NCBI RefSeq assembly: GCF_021347895.1
Contig: NC_067132.1
Coordinates: forward strand, 12,020,995-12,084,994
DNA from: Acanthochromis polyacanthus
Lineage: Eukaryota > Chordata > Actinopteri > Pomacentridae
Direction: 5' to 3'
Length of the DNA stretch: 64,000 bases
Shown piece after piece: positions 47,801 to 54,688 of this stretch; the stretch's first letter is position 1; each line of letters begins with the position of its first letter. Both the position numbers and the translations under genes were made by a program. The notes below the pieces were generated by a model, which saw only the letters and a program-made list of their open reading frames with translations, was not told the origin of the DNA and did not search any database.

Positions 47801-49539
47801 ACAGACAGCAGCACAGAGACTGAATTTCACACATCTGACTCCTCCCTCTTTATTTAACCTGTCTCACAGCCAAACACTTTATCAATGTGAGTGACTGGCA
47901 GAAGCTGTCACTGAGTAAGTGAGACAACCTCAGGAAAGCAAGAGACCCGCGCTCTTATAAGGTCAATTTTGGCCAGTAGTCTTCTGGCATTTATGAACAA
48001 ACACCTGCGACCTTTTCTCAAATTAAATTCATATGAGGCATTGAGAGTTGGAGGAAGAGGGCCAACGTGGCTTTAAGCTGCTTGGGGGATAAAATGCGTG
48101 TTCAGTGAAGTTGTGGCTTTGGTGTGTGTTTTCTGTGGTATATGTGTATTACATTTGTTGAAAGACAGGCATACAGTTTTTGATGCATAAAGAATACAAT
48201 CATGTTTGTTATTATTATTCAGTCAGTCAGTGGCATCCAACGAAATCGGTGACATGAATGAAGTTCTTCGTCCAGCTCCCTCTGTCCAGCATTGTAGCCA
48301 AAAGTTGTCTGTCATACAGACCAGTGTCTTCTTCTAGCACCTTCCTTAATGTTGTGCTAGACCTGCCAACCCTTTTGACAGCATCAGGTTTCCATACCAG
48401 TACTCAACCAGCTGCTTCACTGTGTCTCACCACATGTCCAGCTAGTGCTAGTCTACGTTGCCTAATGATGGTTGACAAACATGCATTTTGATCATATAGC
48501 GACTTGTTGGTGAGGTGTGATTTCCAGGAGATGTTTTGTACCTTCCGTAGCATTCTGGTATAAGTCCCATCAATTCTTTTTGAGAGAGTCTTCGATAGAG
48601 GCCAGGACTCAGATCCATATAGTAAGATGGACTCTACTGACACCTTGAATACTCTCATTTTGGTTGTTTTAATTGGAGATAACCATTTTTTTTAGTTTAA
48701 TGCTCCCCCAAACTTTATCCATTTTTGGGTCTATGTCATGTGCCGTGTTGGTGGAGCCTCCAAAATATAGGGAATCGTCAACTTTTTCGATTTCGGACCC
48801 ATCTAGTGCTGTAATATCTCTTCAGATTTTGGCTTAAGGTGCATGAACTTCATCTTTCCAGCATTCAGGAAGAGTCAAATCAGTCTTATTTCTCACTCTA
48901 CCTGATGCAGAAGGTCTTCTGTTTCACTGAGAGTGTTTTCCAGGAGGGGATTTCATCTGTGAATGCAAGTTCTGAGAGGACTTCTTTAGGGTGTCTTCTA
49001 CTTGGACGACGCTTTAGGGTCAGGACATCGGAGGGCAAGACTGCATTCCTCAGTGCATAGTCTGAGCAGATGATGAAGAAAAGGTGCTGGAGGGTCTAGT
49101 TGAAGTACTCTGTCTATGGAGAGGAGATCTGTGTTGCCCTCAGGAGTCTTGACTACCATAGAAGTGCTGACATGCATAACTTTTATTGCTTCAACAATAG
49201 GAGAAGGGATTCCATATGCCAGTAGAATTTAGAACGTTTTCTTTCCGTCAGATGACTTGAAAGCCGTCTTGAAATCAATGAAAACCAGTATTGCTTCTTT
49301 CTTGTGGTTTAATACCTCCTCAACAATTCTAAGAGCTATGATGTGCGCAGTAGTTGGGCGAGATTGCCTAAATCCATTTTGACCCATTTCATGATTATTA
49401 TTATTAATGGCACCTTTATCTATGAAATGACCATGATTACTGGTTACCAACCTTAACTATAAATTCACAGCAATTTGCCAGATCTGCAAGACCTAAACAG
49501 GATAGCACTGAGACCAAAAAAGGACCAAAACAGCGGTAA
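25175..49539 (+). CDS. rnpc3: U11/U12 small nuclear ribonucleoprotein 65 kDa protein (RNA-binding region-containing protein 3), 14 coding exons
   Basis: This nuclear protein bridges U11 and U12 snRNPs in the minor spliceosome: its C-terminal RRM binds the U12 snRNA 3' stem-loop and its N-terminal part contacts U11-59K (known for the family). Coding exons: 25175-25327, 25420-25467, 25569-25678, 25806-25895, 30864-30975, 31615-31683, 33530-33672, 33932-34057, 34441-34583, 38080-38241, 41515-41609, 41816-41874, 45959-46091, 49471-49539. They sum to 1512 nt with every phase matching, giving 503 residues against about 517 in human. RRM1 has RNP2 LLVRHL (residues 16-21) and RNP1 KHAAFATF (52-59). 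A proline-rich then acidic linker follows (about 195-240), then a basic KRKKPK patch. RRM2 has RNP2 LYVKNI (405-410) and RNP1 KGQAFVGL (449-456). The start is the first in-frame ATG after the exon's acceptors; it precedes the conserved KTLLVRHLPAEL block. No frameshift or premature stop is present, so the gene looks intact. Confidence 0.96.
25420..25467 (+). CDS. rnpc3: rnpc3 coding exon 2, RNP1 of RRM1
   Basis: A 48-nt micro-exon of 16 codons carries the RNP1 octamer KHAAFATF. Acceptor is TCTCCACAG and donor AAAG/GTGAGT. Reading through the 92-nt intron before it destroys the RRM, so the spliced model is preferred. Confidence 0.93.
25569..25678 (+). CDS. rnpc3: rnpc3 coding exon 3, end of RRM1
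   Basis: Encodes helix 2 and the last strand of RRM1 (ALSRIHQLEV, then TLVAEFAKG). It ends two bases into a serine codon before a GTACGT donor. Helix 2 and strand 4 match the vertebrate 65K protein closely. Confidence 0.92.
25806..25895 (+). CDS. rnpc3: rnpc3 coding exon 4, charged linker
   Basis: Encodes a lysine/glutamate-rich linker after RRM1, a poorly conserved part of the family. Acceptor TCCTACAG and donor CTTGG/GTAAGA. It leaves phase 2, completed by the G that opens the next exon nearly 5 kb downstream. Confidence 0.88.
27334..27944 (+). mobile_element. TIR-bounded interspersed repeat
   Basis: The left end ACTCCACCAAGGA and the right end TCCTTGGTGGAGT are inverse, bounding about 610 bp. 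Internal hallmarks are a GTCTGTCTGTCTGT tract and AGCAACATTACTCAAAAACA. A diverged reverse copy lies at about 40140-40618. There is no coding capacity. Confidence 0.65.
28018..28215. repeat. LINE 3' tail and flanking repeat debris
   Basis: AACCTTTATTAATCCCACAG followed by GGGGAAATTTACAGTG is the antisense 3' end of a common fish non-LTR retrotransposon. The GATGGATAGATAAATAGAT run beside it is its simple-repeat tail. The preceding AGGGCTGGACCCAAATATCC resembles a hAT-type fragment. Confidence 0.5.
29190..30290 (-). pseudogene. Degenerate Tc1-like transposase copy
   Basis: The minus-strand frame at 29418-29774 aligns by eye with Tc1 transposases: WWRKYYGLGLFCCLGDWAS for the GGGSIMVWGCFAASG region, then LEDNVRPSVSKLKVNQKWVF and LDNNCKPTQEW. 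Flanking bases continue the family's nucleotide pattern on both sides. The ends are too diverged to place, and stops and frameshifts are frequent. Confidence 0.75.
30426..30640. mobile_element. Palindromic TA-flanked MITE, copy 3
   Basis: Same family as the elements at 17240 and 19571: CTACCAGTCAAATGTTTGGA at the left and TCCAAACTTTTGACCGATAG at the right. It is about 215 bp with some inner deletion and sits in an rnpc3 intron, about 220 nt upstream of coding exon 5. Confidence 0.75.
30864..30975 (+). CDS. rnpc3: rnpc3 coding exon 5, conserved YPPPS region
   Basis: Encodes the conserved block LKYLYPPPSTSIL and ends with VPKFYVQ. This lies in the part of 65K that follows RRM1. Acceptor is TCTCCTACAG and donor CAA/GTGAGT. 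Confidence 0.93.
31615..31683 (+). CDS. rnpc3: rnpc3 coding exon 6, LHLMNKMNLP block
   Basis: Twenty-three codons encode VLHLMNKMNLPCPFGPIT followed by ARPPV, nearly identical to the same exon in other vertebrates. Acceptor is TATACACAG and donor GTG/GTAAGT. Confidence 0.94.
33530..33672 (+). CDS. rnpc3: rnpc3 coding exon 7, proline-rich then acidic segment
   Basis: The first half is proline-rich (PPAPPIPMPPPFPPEYPP). The second half is glutamate/serine/aspartate-rich with a likely casein-kinase-type run (SSEEESEYES). Acceptor is TTCCTGCAG and donor GAG AG/GTGAGG. Long minus-strand frames here are shadows of this biased composition. Confidence 0.92.
33932..34057 (+). CDS. rnpc3: rnpc3 coding exon 8, basic segment
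   Basis: Encodes RIVRLMGLVNQACKRP, then a lysine-rich stretch (SKRKKPKIKDLLYAP) that could serve as a nuclear localisation signal. It ends CAG AG before GTACAG and leaves phase 2. Confidence 0.9.
34441..34583 (+). CDS. rnpc3: rnpc3 coding exon 9, LPSDVF-like and IEFHIS block
   Basis: Encodes VLQPSDVFEQPHPAGPKKIE and FHIS, conserved in the family, then a variable acidic tail. Acceptor is TGTCCTCAG and donor AAAG/GTAAGA. Confidence 0.92.
35208..36129. mobile_element. MITE with CACTG...CAGTG ends
   Basis: Left end CACTGGAAAAA and right end TTTTTGCAGTG are inverse, and AACTTGGTAAGATTTCTGG near the left echoes ACTTGGTAAGATTTTTAG near the right. It is a common fish non-autonomous element, possibly hAT-derived; no clear target duplication remains. 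It is split by the TTAA element at 35426-35940. Confidence 0.6.
35426..35940. mobile_element. piggyBac-like TTAA element nested in the previous MITE
   Basis: TTAACCCTCCTGTTGTCCTC at the left mirrors AGGACGACACAAGGGTTAA at the right, with TTAA at both ends as expected for piggyBac-type insertion. The inside is A-rich and holds an AT dinucleotide tract at about 35823-35866. There is no transposase. Confidence 0.7.
38080..38241 (+). CDS. rnpc3: rnpc3 coding exon 10, GFGK and RKELEKGR block
   Basis: Encodes the conserved GFGKLYP and SRKELEKGRLSRD segments with a Q/E-rich insert between them. Acceptor is TTGATTCTAG and donor GATG/GTAAAT, a weaker donor than its neighbours. Confidence 0.92.
38242..41514 (+). 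other. rnpc3: rnpc3 intron between coding exons 10 and 11
   Basis: A 3273-nt intron. It contains a diverged reverse-oriented copy of the 27.3-kb repeat at about 40140-40618. Otherwise no gene or transposon was recognised. Confidence 0.85.
40140..40618 (-). repeat. Diverged reverse copy of the 27.3-kb TIR repeat
   Basis: In reverse orientation it keeps GTTCCTTGGCAGAGTAAA at its end, AGTAATGTTGCTAACAGACA and GATCACAATCATGTGATCG, all matching the family at 27334-27944. Confidence 0.6.
41515..41609 (+). CDS. rnpc3: rnpc3 coding exon 11, first strand of RRM2 (GC donor)
   Basis: Encodes the region before RRM2 (FKNYEPGEPTCR) and its RNP2 (LYVKNI). The exon ends GAGAAG and is followed by GCAAGT, so the donor is GC. 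No in-frame GT alternative preserves the conserved join to DLKYIYGRY. Confidence 0.93.
41610..41815 (+). promoter_or_regulatory. rnpc3: GC-AG intron
   Basis: This 206-nt intron begins GCAAGT after AAG and ends TTTTTCAG. Apart from the C at the second intron position the donor is a near-perfect U1 match, as is usual for the minority GC-AG class. Confidence 0.88.
41816..41874 (+). CDS. rnpc3: rnpc3 coding exon 12, RRM2 helix 1
   Basis: Fifty-nine nt encode DLKYIYGRYIDLSSEAERNM, with the final methionine codon split across the next intron (AT/G). Acceptor is TTTTTCAG and donor ACAT/GTATGT. Confidence 0.93.
43039..43062. repeat. TTTA microsatellite
   Basis: About six uninterrupted TTTA units in an rnpc3 intron. 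Confidence 0.8.
43738..44177 (+). mobile_element. pogo/Tigger-like deletion derivative
   Basis: The ends GGGGGGTCCTCGGTTTATGA and CGTAAGTCGAGAACCCCCTG are imperfect inverses with the CAGGGGGT-type tip of Tigger elements, and TA follows the right end. A plus-strand frame from the ATG at 43875 begins MAPKHKSDSSDASKKRKAIS, like the N-terminus of Tigger transposases. It stops within about 40 codons, so the DNA-binding start survives but the catalytic domain is gone. Confidence 0.75.
45959..46091 (+). CDS. rnpc3: rnpc3 coding exon 13, RNP1 of RRM2
   Basis: Encodes FDIVLMKEGRMKGQAFVGLP, which includes RNP1, and ends KPLVV within the last RRM strand. The next bases are GTATCCTTT, a perfect U12-type donor. 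Failure to splice here adds 31 intron-encoded residues and then a TAA at 46185-46187. Confidence 0.95.
46092..46100 (+). promoter_or_regulatory. rnpc3: U12-type 5' splice site
   Basis: GTATCCTTT matches all nine positions of the GT-subtype minor-spliceosome donor. It directly follows the last base of exon 13, and the conserved protein join VV/QF requires a cut exactly here. Confidence 0.93.
47265..47425. repeat. Common fish repeat fragment
   Basis: Contains TTAGCTTAGCTTAGCATAGT, GGTTGGAAACAGGGAGAAAC and CACTAAGCTAAGCTAAATGC. It is a decayed dispersed repeat inside the rnpc3 U12-type intron. Confidence 0.5.
48205..49395 (-). mobile_element. 5'-truncated non-LTR retrotransposon, antisense to rnpc3
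   Basis: On the minus strand there is a reverse transcriptase fragment: GFRQSRPTTAHIIALRIVEE, then motif A as LVFIDFKTAFKS. Next come RRPSRRHPKE and the catalytic FADD box degraded to FTDE (about 48980). The post-RT segment follows (ILLYGSESWPLSKTLSKRID, 48404-48658). An AAT-type simple tail is at about 48205-48222. Stops and frameshifts make it inactive. The exact clade is not resolvable by eye. Confidence 0.8.
49451..49470 (+). promoter_or_regulatory. rnpc3: U12-type branch site and acceptor
   Basis: CCTTAAC at 49451-49457 matches the core of the minor-intron branch consensus. The likely branch adenosine at 49456 lies 14 nt before the AG at 49469-49470, in the usual short range for U12-type introns. 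There is no polypyrimidine tract, as expected for this class. Confidence 0.92.
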
Positions 49540-49548
49540 CCTCAACAG
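49471..49548 (+). CDS. rnpc3: rnpc3 coding exon 14, C-terminus and stop codon
   Basis: Encodes QFARSARPKQD and a short basic tail ending in TAA at 49537-49539. This completes the last strand of RRM2 (VVQFAR across the junction). A strong donor (CAACAG/GTGAGTAAG) follows only nine bases after the stop codon, so the 3'UTR is spliced. A stop this close to the last junction should not trigger nonsense-mediated decay. Confidence 0.93.
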
Positions 49549-49736
49549 GTGAGTAAGACGAGAATATTAAAATGACTACTGATTTGTCTTCATGCCATAG
49601 TGCATCTGTGTGTATAGAAGAAGCCTTACAGTCTTTGTAATGGTGTTTTTTTTTTAATTTATTATTTTACAACTGTGTTTACACTTTATTTATTCAAGAT
49701 GCCAAGGCTTGATATTGTGGCCCAGCAGAACCGTTT

Positions 49737-49760
49737 GTATCCTTATTCTGCATATCCTTT
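49737..49760 (+). promoter_or_regulatory. rnpc3: Candidate U11 snRNP-binding splicing enhancer (USSE)
   Basis: Two U12-type 5'-splice-site-like motifs sit in tandem: GTATCCTTA (49737-49745) and ATATCCTTT (49752-49760), six bases apart. They lie in the 3'UTR, downstream of an acceptor. Established work describes such tandem motifs in the U11-48K and U11/U12-65K genes: U11 snRNP binds them without splicing and activates the upstream acceptor. A weaker third match, CATCCTTTT, is at 49940-49948. Confidence 0.88.
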
Positions 49761-49982
49761 GGAGAAAAATAAGAGAATGTGGGCAGTTGAATTGTAGTCA
49801 TTGTGGCACAACTGGAACACCTCGACATGTATTGTAGTCTAAATTTATAAGGACTGAGAACCGAGCTTTGTTTCAGCAGCTTATTGTGTCTTATTTTTAC
49901 TGAACTGTGTTGTGTTGTGCTATTTTGGAGTCTTTTAAACATCCTTTTACATTGATTTCTACCGTGTTTGACTGAATTTCAG

Positions 49983-50050
49983 GTGGTGTTCGTCAGAGGT
50001 TATCTTCTTCTATTCTTTTATTATTGAATAAAATATTTTATTAAAATAAC
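49983..50050 (+). other. rnpc3: rnpc3 terminal 3'UTR exon, short form
   Basis: A second acceptor (GTTTGACTGAATTTCAG, ending 49982) lies 284 nt beyond the first. Its use joins exon 14 to a very short tail that skips the tandem U12-donor motifs, ending at the same poly(A) signal. Confidence 0.6.
50027..50032 (+). terminator. rnpc3: rnpc3 polyadenylation signal
   Basis: Canonical AATAAA follows the alternative terminal exons. A T/GT-rich stretch about 20 nt further on (AACTTTTGTCATGTTTTC) could serve as the downstream element. No better signal is seen between the stop codon and here. Confidence 0.78.
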
Positions 50051-50940
50051 TTTTGTCATGTTTTCTTCCAATCACAGCCTCAAACACATGTCACCATTTT
50101 TTGGGTACACTTCAGACTATCATAACTGATTATCTTTAGTCCCAAACTTAAAGTCTTGTCTGCTGAGTAAATACAGACGGGGGAAGGTATATGAGATCTA
50201 GATTGGCCCTGCAGCAGATGGTAGGTTGTCAAAACAGTGGGGGAAAAAAACACAGTCCTGAAGAGACAGCAAACAAAGCAAACAGACTGCAGTCTGTGGG
50301 AAATTGCTGGGACTGGGTTAGCTTACCTTTACAATCCCTGGCTGGCCCCATCTGTGTCATTACAGAGAGTAAACCTTGGAGGGGGGACTTCTCCCTTCAG
50401 CAGCCGTAATATCTGGAAATTTGGAAATAAAATTGGTTTTTGTCCTCTTTGGGTATAAGCAATACAGGAAGTGTGCTGGGTGCATGTCAATCACAGGTAA
50501 AGTTTGAAATGTGTGATGTTAAAAACATCTAAAGAGGAAAAAAACATTCATTTTTCGTGGAATGGCTGCCCATATCTGTGTTGTGTAGGAAGGTGGTTTG
50601 AAGGAAGAGAGATTTTTGCAATGCATTGGCTGCTTACAGTGACAACACTGCATCTTTTTATGTTTTAGCTCAAGCTAAAAAAAAAAAAGGCCCCTGGTCT
50701 TCTCAGTTTGCCCACACAAAGTAACATGTGAGCCTTAGATAAACTATGGTGGTGTTAAGTCTTTCTTTTTGTTTGTTTTGTTTTAAATCAAGACTAAAAC
50801 CTGATAGTACACCTATTGTACTAATAGAGGTTTTTTTGTGACTGATCTGGAAAATGTGGACAGGACAGCTGCAGACAGTGCAAGTCTTTAAAAAAAGAAC
50901 TGATAGGCTTAAAAAATGTTTTAGTATTTTATGAATGTAT
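50051..50940. other. Gene-free sequence downstream of rnpc3
   Basis: No gene or repeat recognised after the poly(A) signal. Confidence 0.5.
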
Positions 50941-50943
50941 GTA

Positions 50944-51310
50944 CACTACCATTGAAAAGTTTGGAGTCAGTTAGAATTGTCCTTATTTTTGAAGGAAAAG
51001 CAGTTTTTTTCAATGAAGATAACATTAAATGAATTACAAATCCAGTCTAGACATTGTTAAAGTGATAAATGACTATTCTAGCTGGAAATGGCTGATTTTT
51101 AATGGAATATCTCCATAGGGGTACAGAGGAACATTTCCAGCAACCATCACTCCTGTGTTCTAATGCTACATTGTGTTAGCTAATGGTGTTGAAAGGCTAA
51201 TTGATGAGTAGAAAACCCTTGTGCAGTTATGTTAGTATGTGAATTAAAGTGTGAGTTTTCATGGAAAACATGAAATTGTCTGGGTGACCCCAAACGTTTG
51301 AACGGTAGTT
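50944..51310. mobile_element. TA-flanked MITE, second family
   Basis: CACTACCATTGAAAAGTTTG at the left and CAAACGTTTGAACGGTAGT at the right are imperfect inverses flanked by TA. The interior (about 330 bp) is unlike the 17240 family and non-coding. Confidence 0.75.
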
Positions 51311-51591
51311 TATGTACATAAGGTAATTTGCAGGAGATCATTATGGATTTAGACGTAATATTCATCAGTAGAAGGTGAAGATTTGGATAAATTCATTGTA
51401 AAATTGTTCTCAATACTCAGTCGGTGAGAAGCTTTGTGAAAACCTAGATTTTTTGTGGTTAAACTTACCTGATTTACCTGCTAATCACAAATACATTGTA
51501 TGCTTACCTCATGTATGTAAAGTGCTAAGAACACTATAGTTGTTGTTATGTTCTGAATTTGCTTTAAGCTTTGCTCATATGGCTGCACATA

Positions 51592-51980
51592 CAGCCATGG
51601 CCATAAGTTTGGACACAGCATGACTTACTATGTCTGTTTTGATGTCTATTACAGAACATAACTAATATTTTTTGACAGCACCAGTTTAATTAGTCAACAA
51701 ATCAACAAGGGACATAATATTATCAATAAATTCCAACAATTGGAACAACTTTGTTCCCAAAACATAATATTAGAAGAAAATAACAAAAAAAATGCAGTAC
51801 TTTCACAACCGAATTTGGTAAGAATAACAAAATGACACCAAACTCTTTTGATGTTTTTTTTAAATATGAAACTTAATATAGTTCTCAGGAGTTGTGTACT
51901 GTATTGTAAGTGACAATTTTGTGGTATTTTCTAAGATTCACAAGCGTCATGGTACTTGTTTCCAAACTTATGGCTGTAGT
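51592..51980. mobile_element. TA-flanked MITE, third family
   Basis: Left end CAGCCATGGCCATAAGTTTG with GACACA; right end TCCAAACTTATGGCTGTA. The left end follows a TA. It is about 390 bp, AT-rich and non-coding. Confidence 0.65.
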
Positions 51981-52030
51981 AGTAGAATATTTATTTTCCT
52001 TTCATTAACTTGTTATCCTTGTTTAAATGC

Positions 52031-52294
52031 GTGTGTGTCCATGTTTTTGCTATATTGTGGGGACCAAATGTCCCCACAACTGTAGGAAAACCGAAAACTA
52101 TGTCACTCGTGGGGACCTCATTTTGGTCCCCACAAGTTTAAACAGTGTTTTCTTGGCCATGTTGTTGTTACTGAAAAAAGTAAAAGTGCAAAAACGTTTC
52201 TTTAGGGTTAGGCATTGTTTTGGTTAGGGTAAGGGTTAGGGGTTACATATGAATGGGAGTCAATGGTATGTCCCCACAATGATAGCAAGACACA

Positions 52295-52340
<46 letters not shown>
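52031..52340. repeat. Dispersed fish repeat rich in GGGGACC palindromes, with TG microsatellite
   Basis: Contains two short palindromes built on GTGGGGACC/GGTCCCCAC (52057-52077 and about 52109-52133), then TTAGGGTTAGG-like runs and TGTCCCCACAATGATAGCAA. It ends in an uninterrupted TG tract at about 52299-52339. Confidence 0.6.
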
Positions 52341-52344
<4 letters not shown>

Positions 52345-53865
52345 CTTGGAATGCAAATTTATTGTACACATACTTGGCCAATGAAGCCGATTCAATGTCA
52401 GTAAATGAGAATGAGTACTTAACATGAATGCGTCACACGGTCCCGTTTCGTCTGTTAACCTCCGTGCGACGGTGCAGCCACCAGCTGATTTAACGGAGAT
52501 TGTAGAATTGTAGCTCAAATCTGCAGATGTATCGGGTTAATGCTTGTGATTGACTTCAATATCCTCCAGAGAGGAAAATCACCATAATTAAACAATTATG
52601 GGTGCTTCCTTTAACTGCATTTTAAGAGCTTAAAGTGTACCACTGTACTTACTGTGTTACTACACTGTTGACATGCAAATCCAATCAATAGATTTACTGG
52701 AATGTTTACATCAGAAAAGATTTCAAAATATGGATTATCTCACACCAGGAATGCAGTGTTTGGCCCAAGTCATGCAGTGTGATTTTTATCTGTGTGTAAC
52801 TTTGCCTGTATAGTCTGTTATAGTTCATTAGGTCCCATCCCTGCCCATGAGTTCAGCCTCTCGCTGGTTAAGATCCAGGCACAAGGGGTTATCAATCACA
52901 TTTGCTCGTCTAGTTCGACCTGCGGCTCATACGTCAACGCCACAGTGAGGGAGGAGTTCCCATCTGTGCCCTACTCTGCCCGCCATCTCAACGATGACAA
53001 ATGTGCCACCCACAGTGGAAATATTGAGAGTTACCAGGACATTTATCAGGTAACATTTGAGCAATATGAAAGATAACCTTTTGTAAGTGGACACAGATAA
53101 AGATGTATGTTCTGCCTTTCCTCTGCACAGCCTCCATCTCAGTTTAATACTGCAAGCACCCAGAACTAATATCATGATAATGTCTTTCATATTTAGGGTT
53201 CAGCCAGGTGTGCAGTTTGTTGGGAGGAACTTAGCTTTCAGATTTCTGGATGCATGTGTTGGATATTAAGCGTTGCAGGCTGTAGATTGAATGTCTCTGA
53301 GTACATGGGGCCTATACGTCCAGTCGCTCTGTATGAATCAGGCTAAATAACTGGCTCTGTGTTCAGTGTTTCTTGTACAAACTGAGTGCAATGTTTGCTC
53401 AGTGTTTTTTTTTCTGAAAAAATACCAGTGAAACTCGAGTCAACATCGACACGCCTCAGGCTATGAAATATCTCCAGATGCCTCAGATGACGACATCCAT
53501 GTCTGAATTATCTGTGGGCTTCTTTGTGGTGTTGTCAAAGTTTTGCTTGGCCTGCTGCCAGGCAACTTTCAAGTTGGTATAAATCCCTGTTTCTGTCAGT
53601 CCATTCCCCAGGCCTCTCTGCAAGCCCGTGTGCTGTGTTGGTAAAGCACTGGTTCACCATATCAAGGGTCCAAGGTTTAATCAAAGACAACTAGAAATCA
53701 AAGTTCTACAGAAAACTGTTGCACCGATAGATTTGAAGCAAAGACTGTGCTTTTGCAATCAAAAAAATGACGAAGATCTTGCAAAAGAAGCACAAACCTG
53801 AACATCAAATTTAAGGTGAAGTTTCACACTAGTAAGAGGTTGTGTTGACATGAGCAACAGAGTTT
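52345..53865. other. Gene-free intergenic region
   Basis: The stretch 52800-53050 is open in the plus frame for 94 codons, GC-richer than its flanks and followed by a GTAACA donor-like site. I recognise no family, so it is more likely a conserved non-coding block or chance than an exon. Confidence 0.45.
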
Positions 53866-54688
53866 TCATATTATGATTCATGTCCATAAAAGCAATCTAC
53901 CAACCACCTACTCAGTATTTTGTAGGCCGAAGTCTTGCTGGCAAAATGGCTCTAACCGAACACAGAATGAACTCCACAGACGTTTAGGTTTCCAGTGGTA
54001 TCACCAGGACATTAGCAGCAGTTCCTTTAAGTACTAGAAGCTGCAATGTTTTCCCAACACACTGTACAAAAGTATGACTGGAATAAGAAATGAAGAATTC
54101 TAAAGCCAAGGCAACACCTTGAGCTTTTTGTCAAAACATACCTGAGCAATGTTTGCAGTGTGACAGGGAGCATTATCTGCTGAGAAAGGCCATTGTACTT
54201 GAGGAAATACTGTTGCCATGAAGAAGTCTGCAGCAATTTTTAAGTACATGTCAAAGTAGCATCACATGAATGCAGGACTCAAGGTTTCCAGAACATTACC
54301 CAGAGCATCGCATTGCCGCCACCATTCAGCCTTCAGAACATGCTGTTGCTGTCTCTTAATGATGTAAACAACACACTCGGCTGTACACATGTAAAAGAGA
54401 ACATGAATAATGAGTCTAGGCCACCGTCTTCCATTGCTCAGTAGTGTTGCTCTAATGCTCACATGTCTATTTTAAGTGGTGGAAGGGGTAACCATGGGCG
54501 CTCTGAACAAGCTGCAGGTGTGCAGCTCCACATGCAGCAAACTGTGAAACCTTTCTATCACAGCCGACATTTAGGTTTTTAGGGATTTGCACTTACAGTA
54601 GCTTTTCTGTATCGTCAACCTTCACTGGCCAACATCAAGAGTCTTTCCTGGTTTAACAATTATCCTTCCTCAGACCACCTTTGATAGG

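Larger units (their letters stand above)
46092..49470 (+). other. rnpc3: rnpc3 U12-type intron between coding exons 13 and 14
   Basis: A 3379-nt minor-spliceosome intron. It contains a diverged teleost repeat (about 47265-47425) and an antisense non-LTR retrotransposon fragment (about 48205-49395). That fragment ends some 55 nt before the branch site. No other gene is seen. Confidence 0.88.
49699..50050 (+). other. rnpc3: rnpc3 terminal 3'UTR exon, long form
   Basis: An acceptor at 49697-49698 (TTTATTTATTCAAG, preceded by a T-rich tract) opens this exon. The tandem U12-donor motifs lie 38-61 nt inside it. It runs to the poly(A) signal near 50030. By analogy with the human gene this would be the U11-activated long-3'UTR form. 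Confidence 0.7.

Noticed and set aside
52792..53050. Open plus frame followed by a donor-like GTAACA as a coding exon
   Set aside because: No homology that I recognise, no convincing acceptor with matching phase, and no neighbouring exon.
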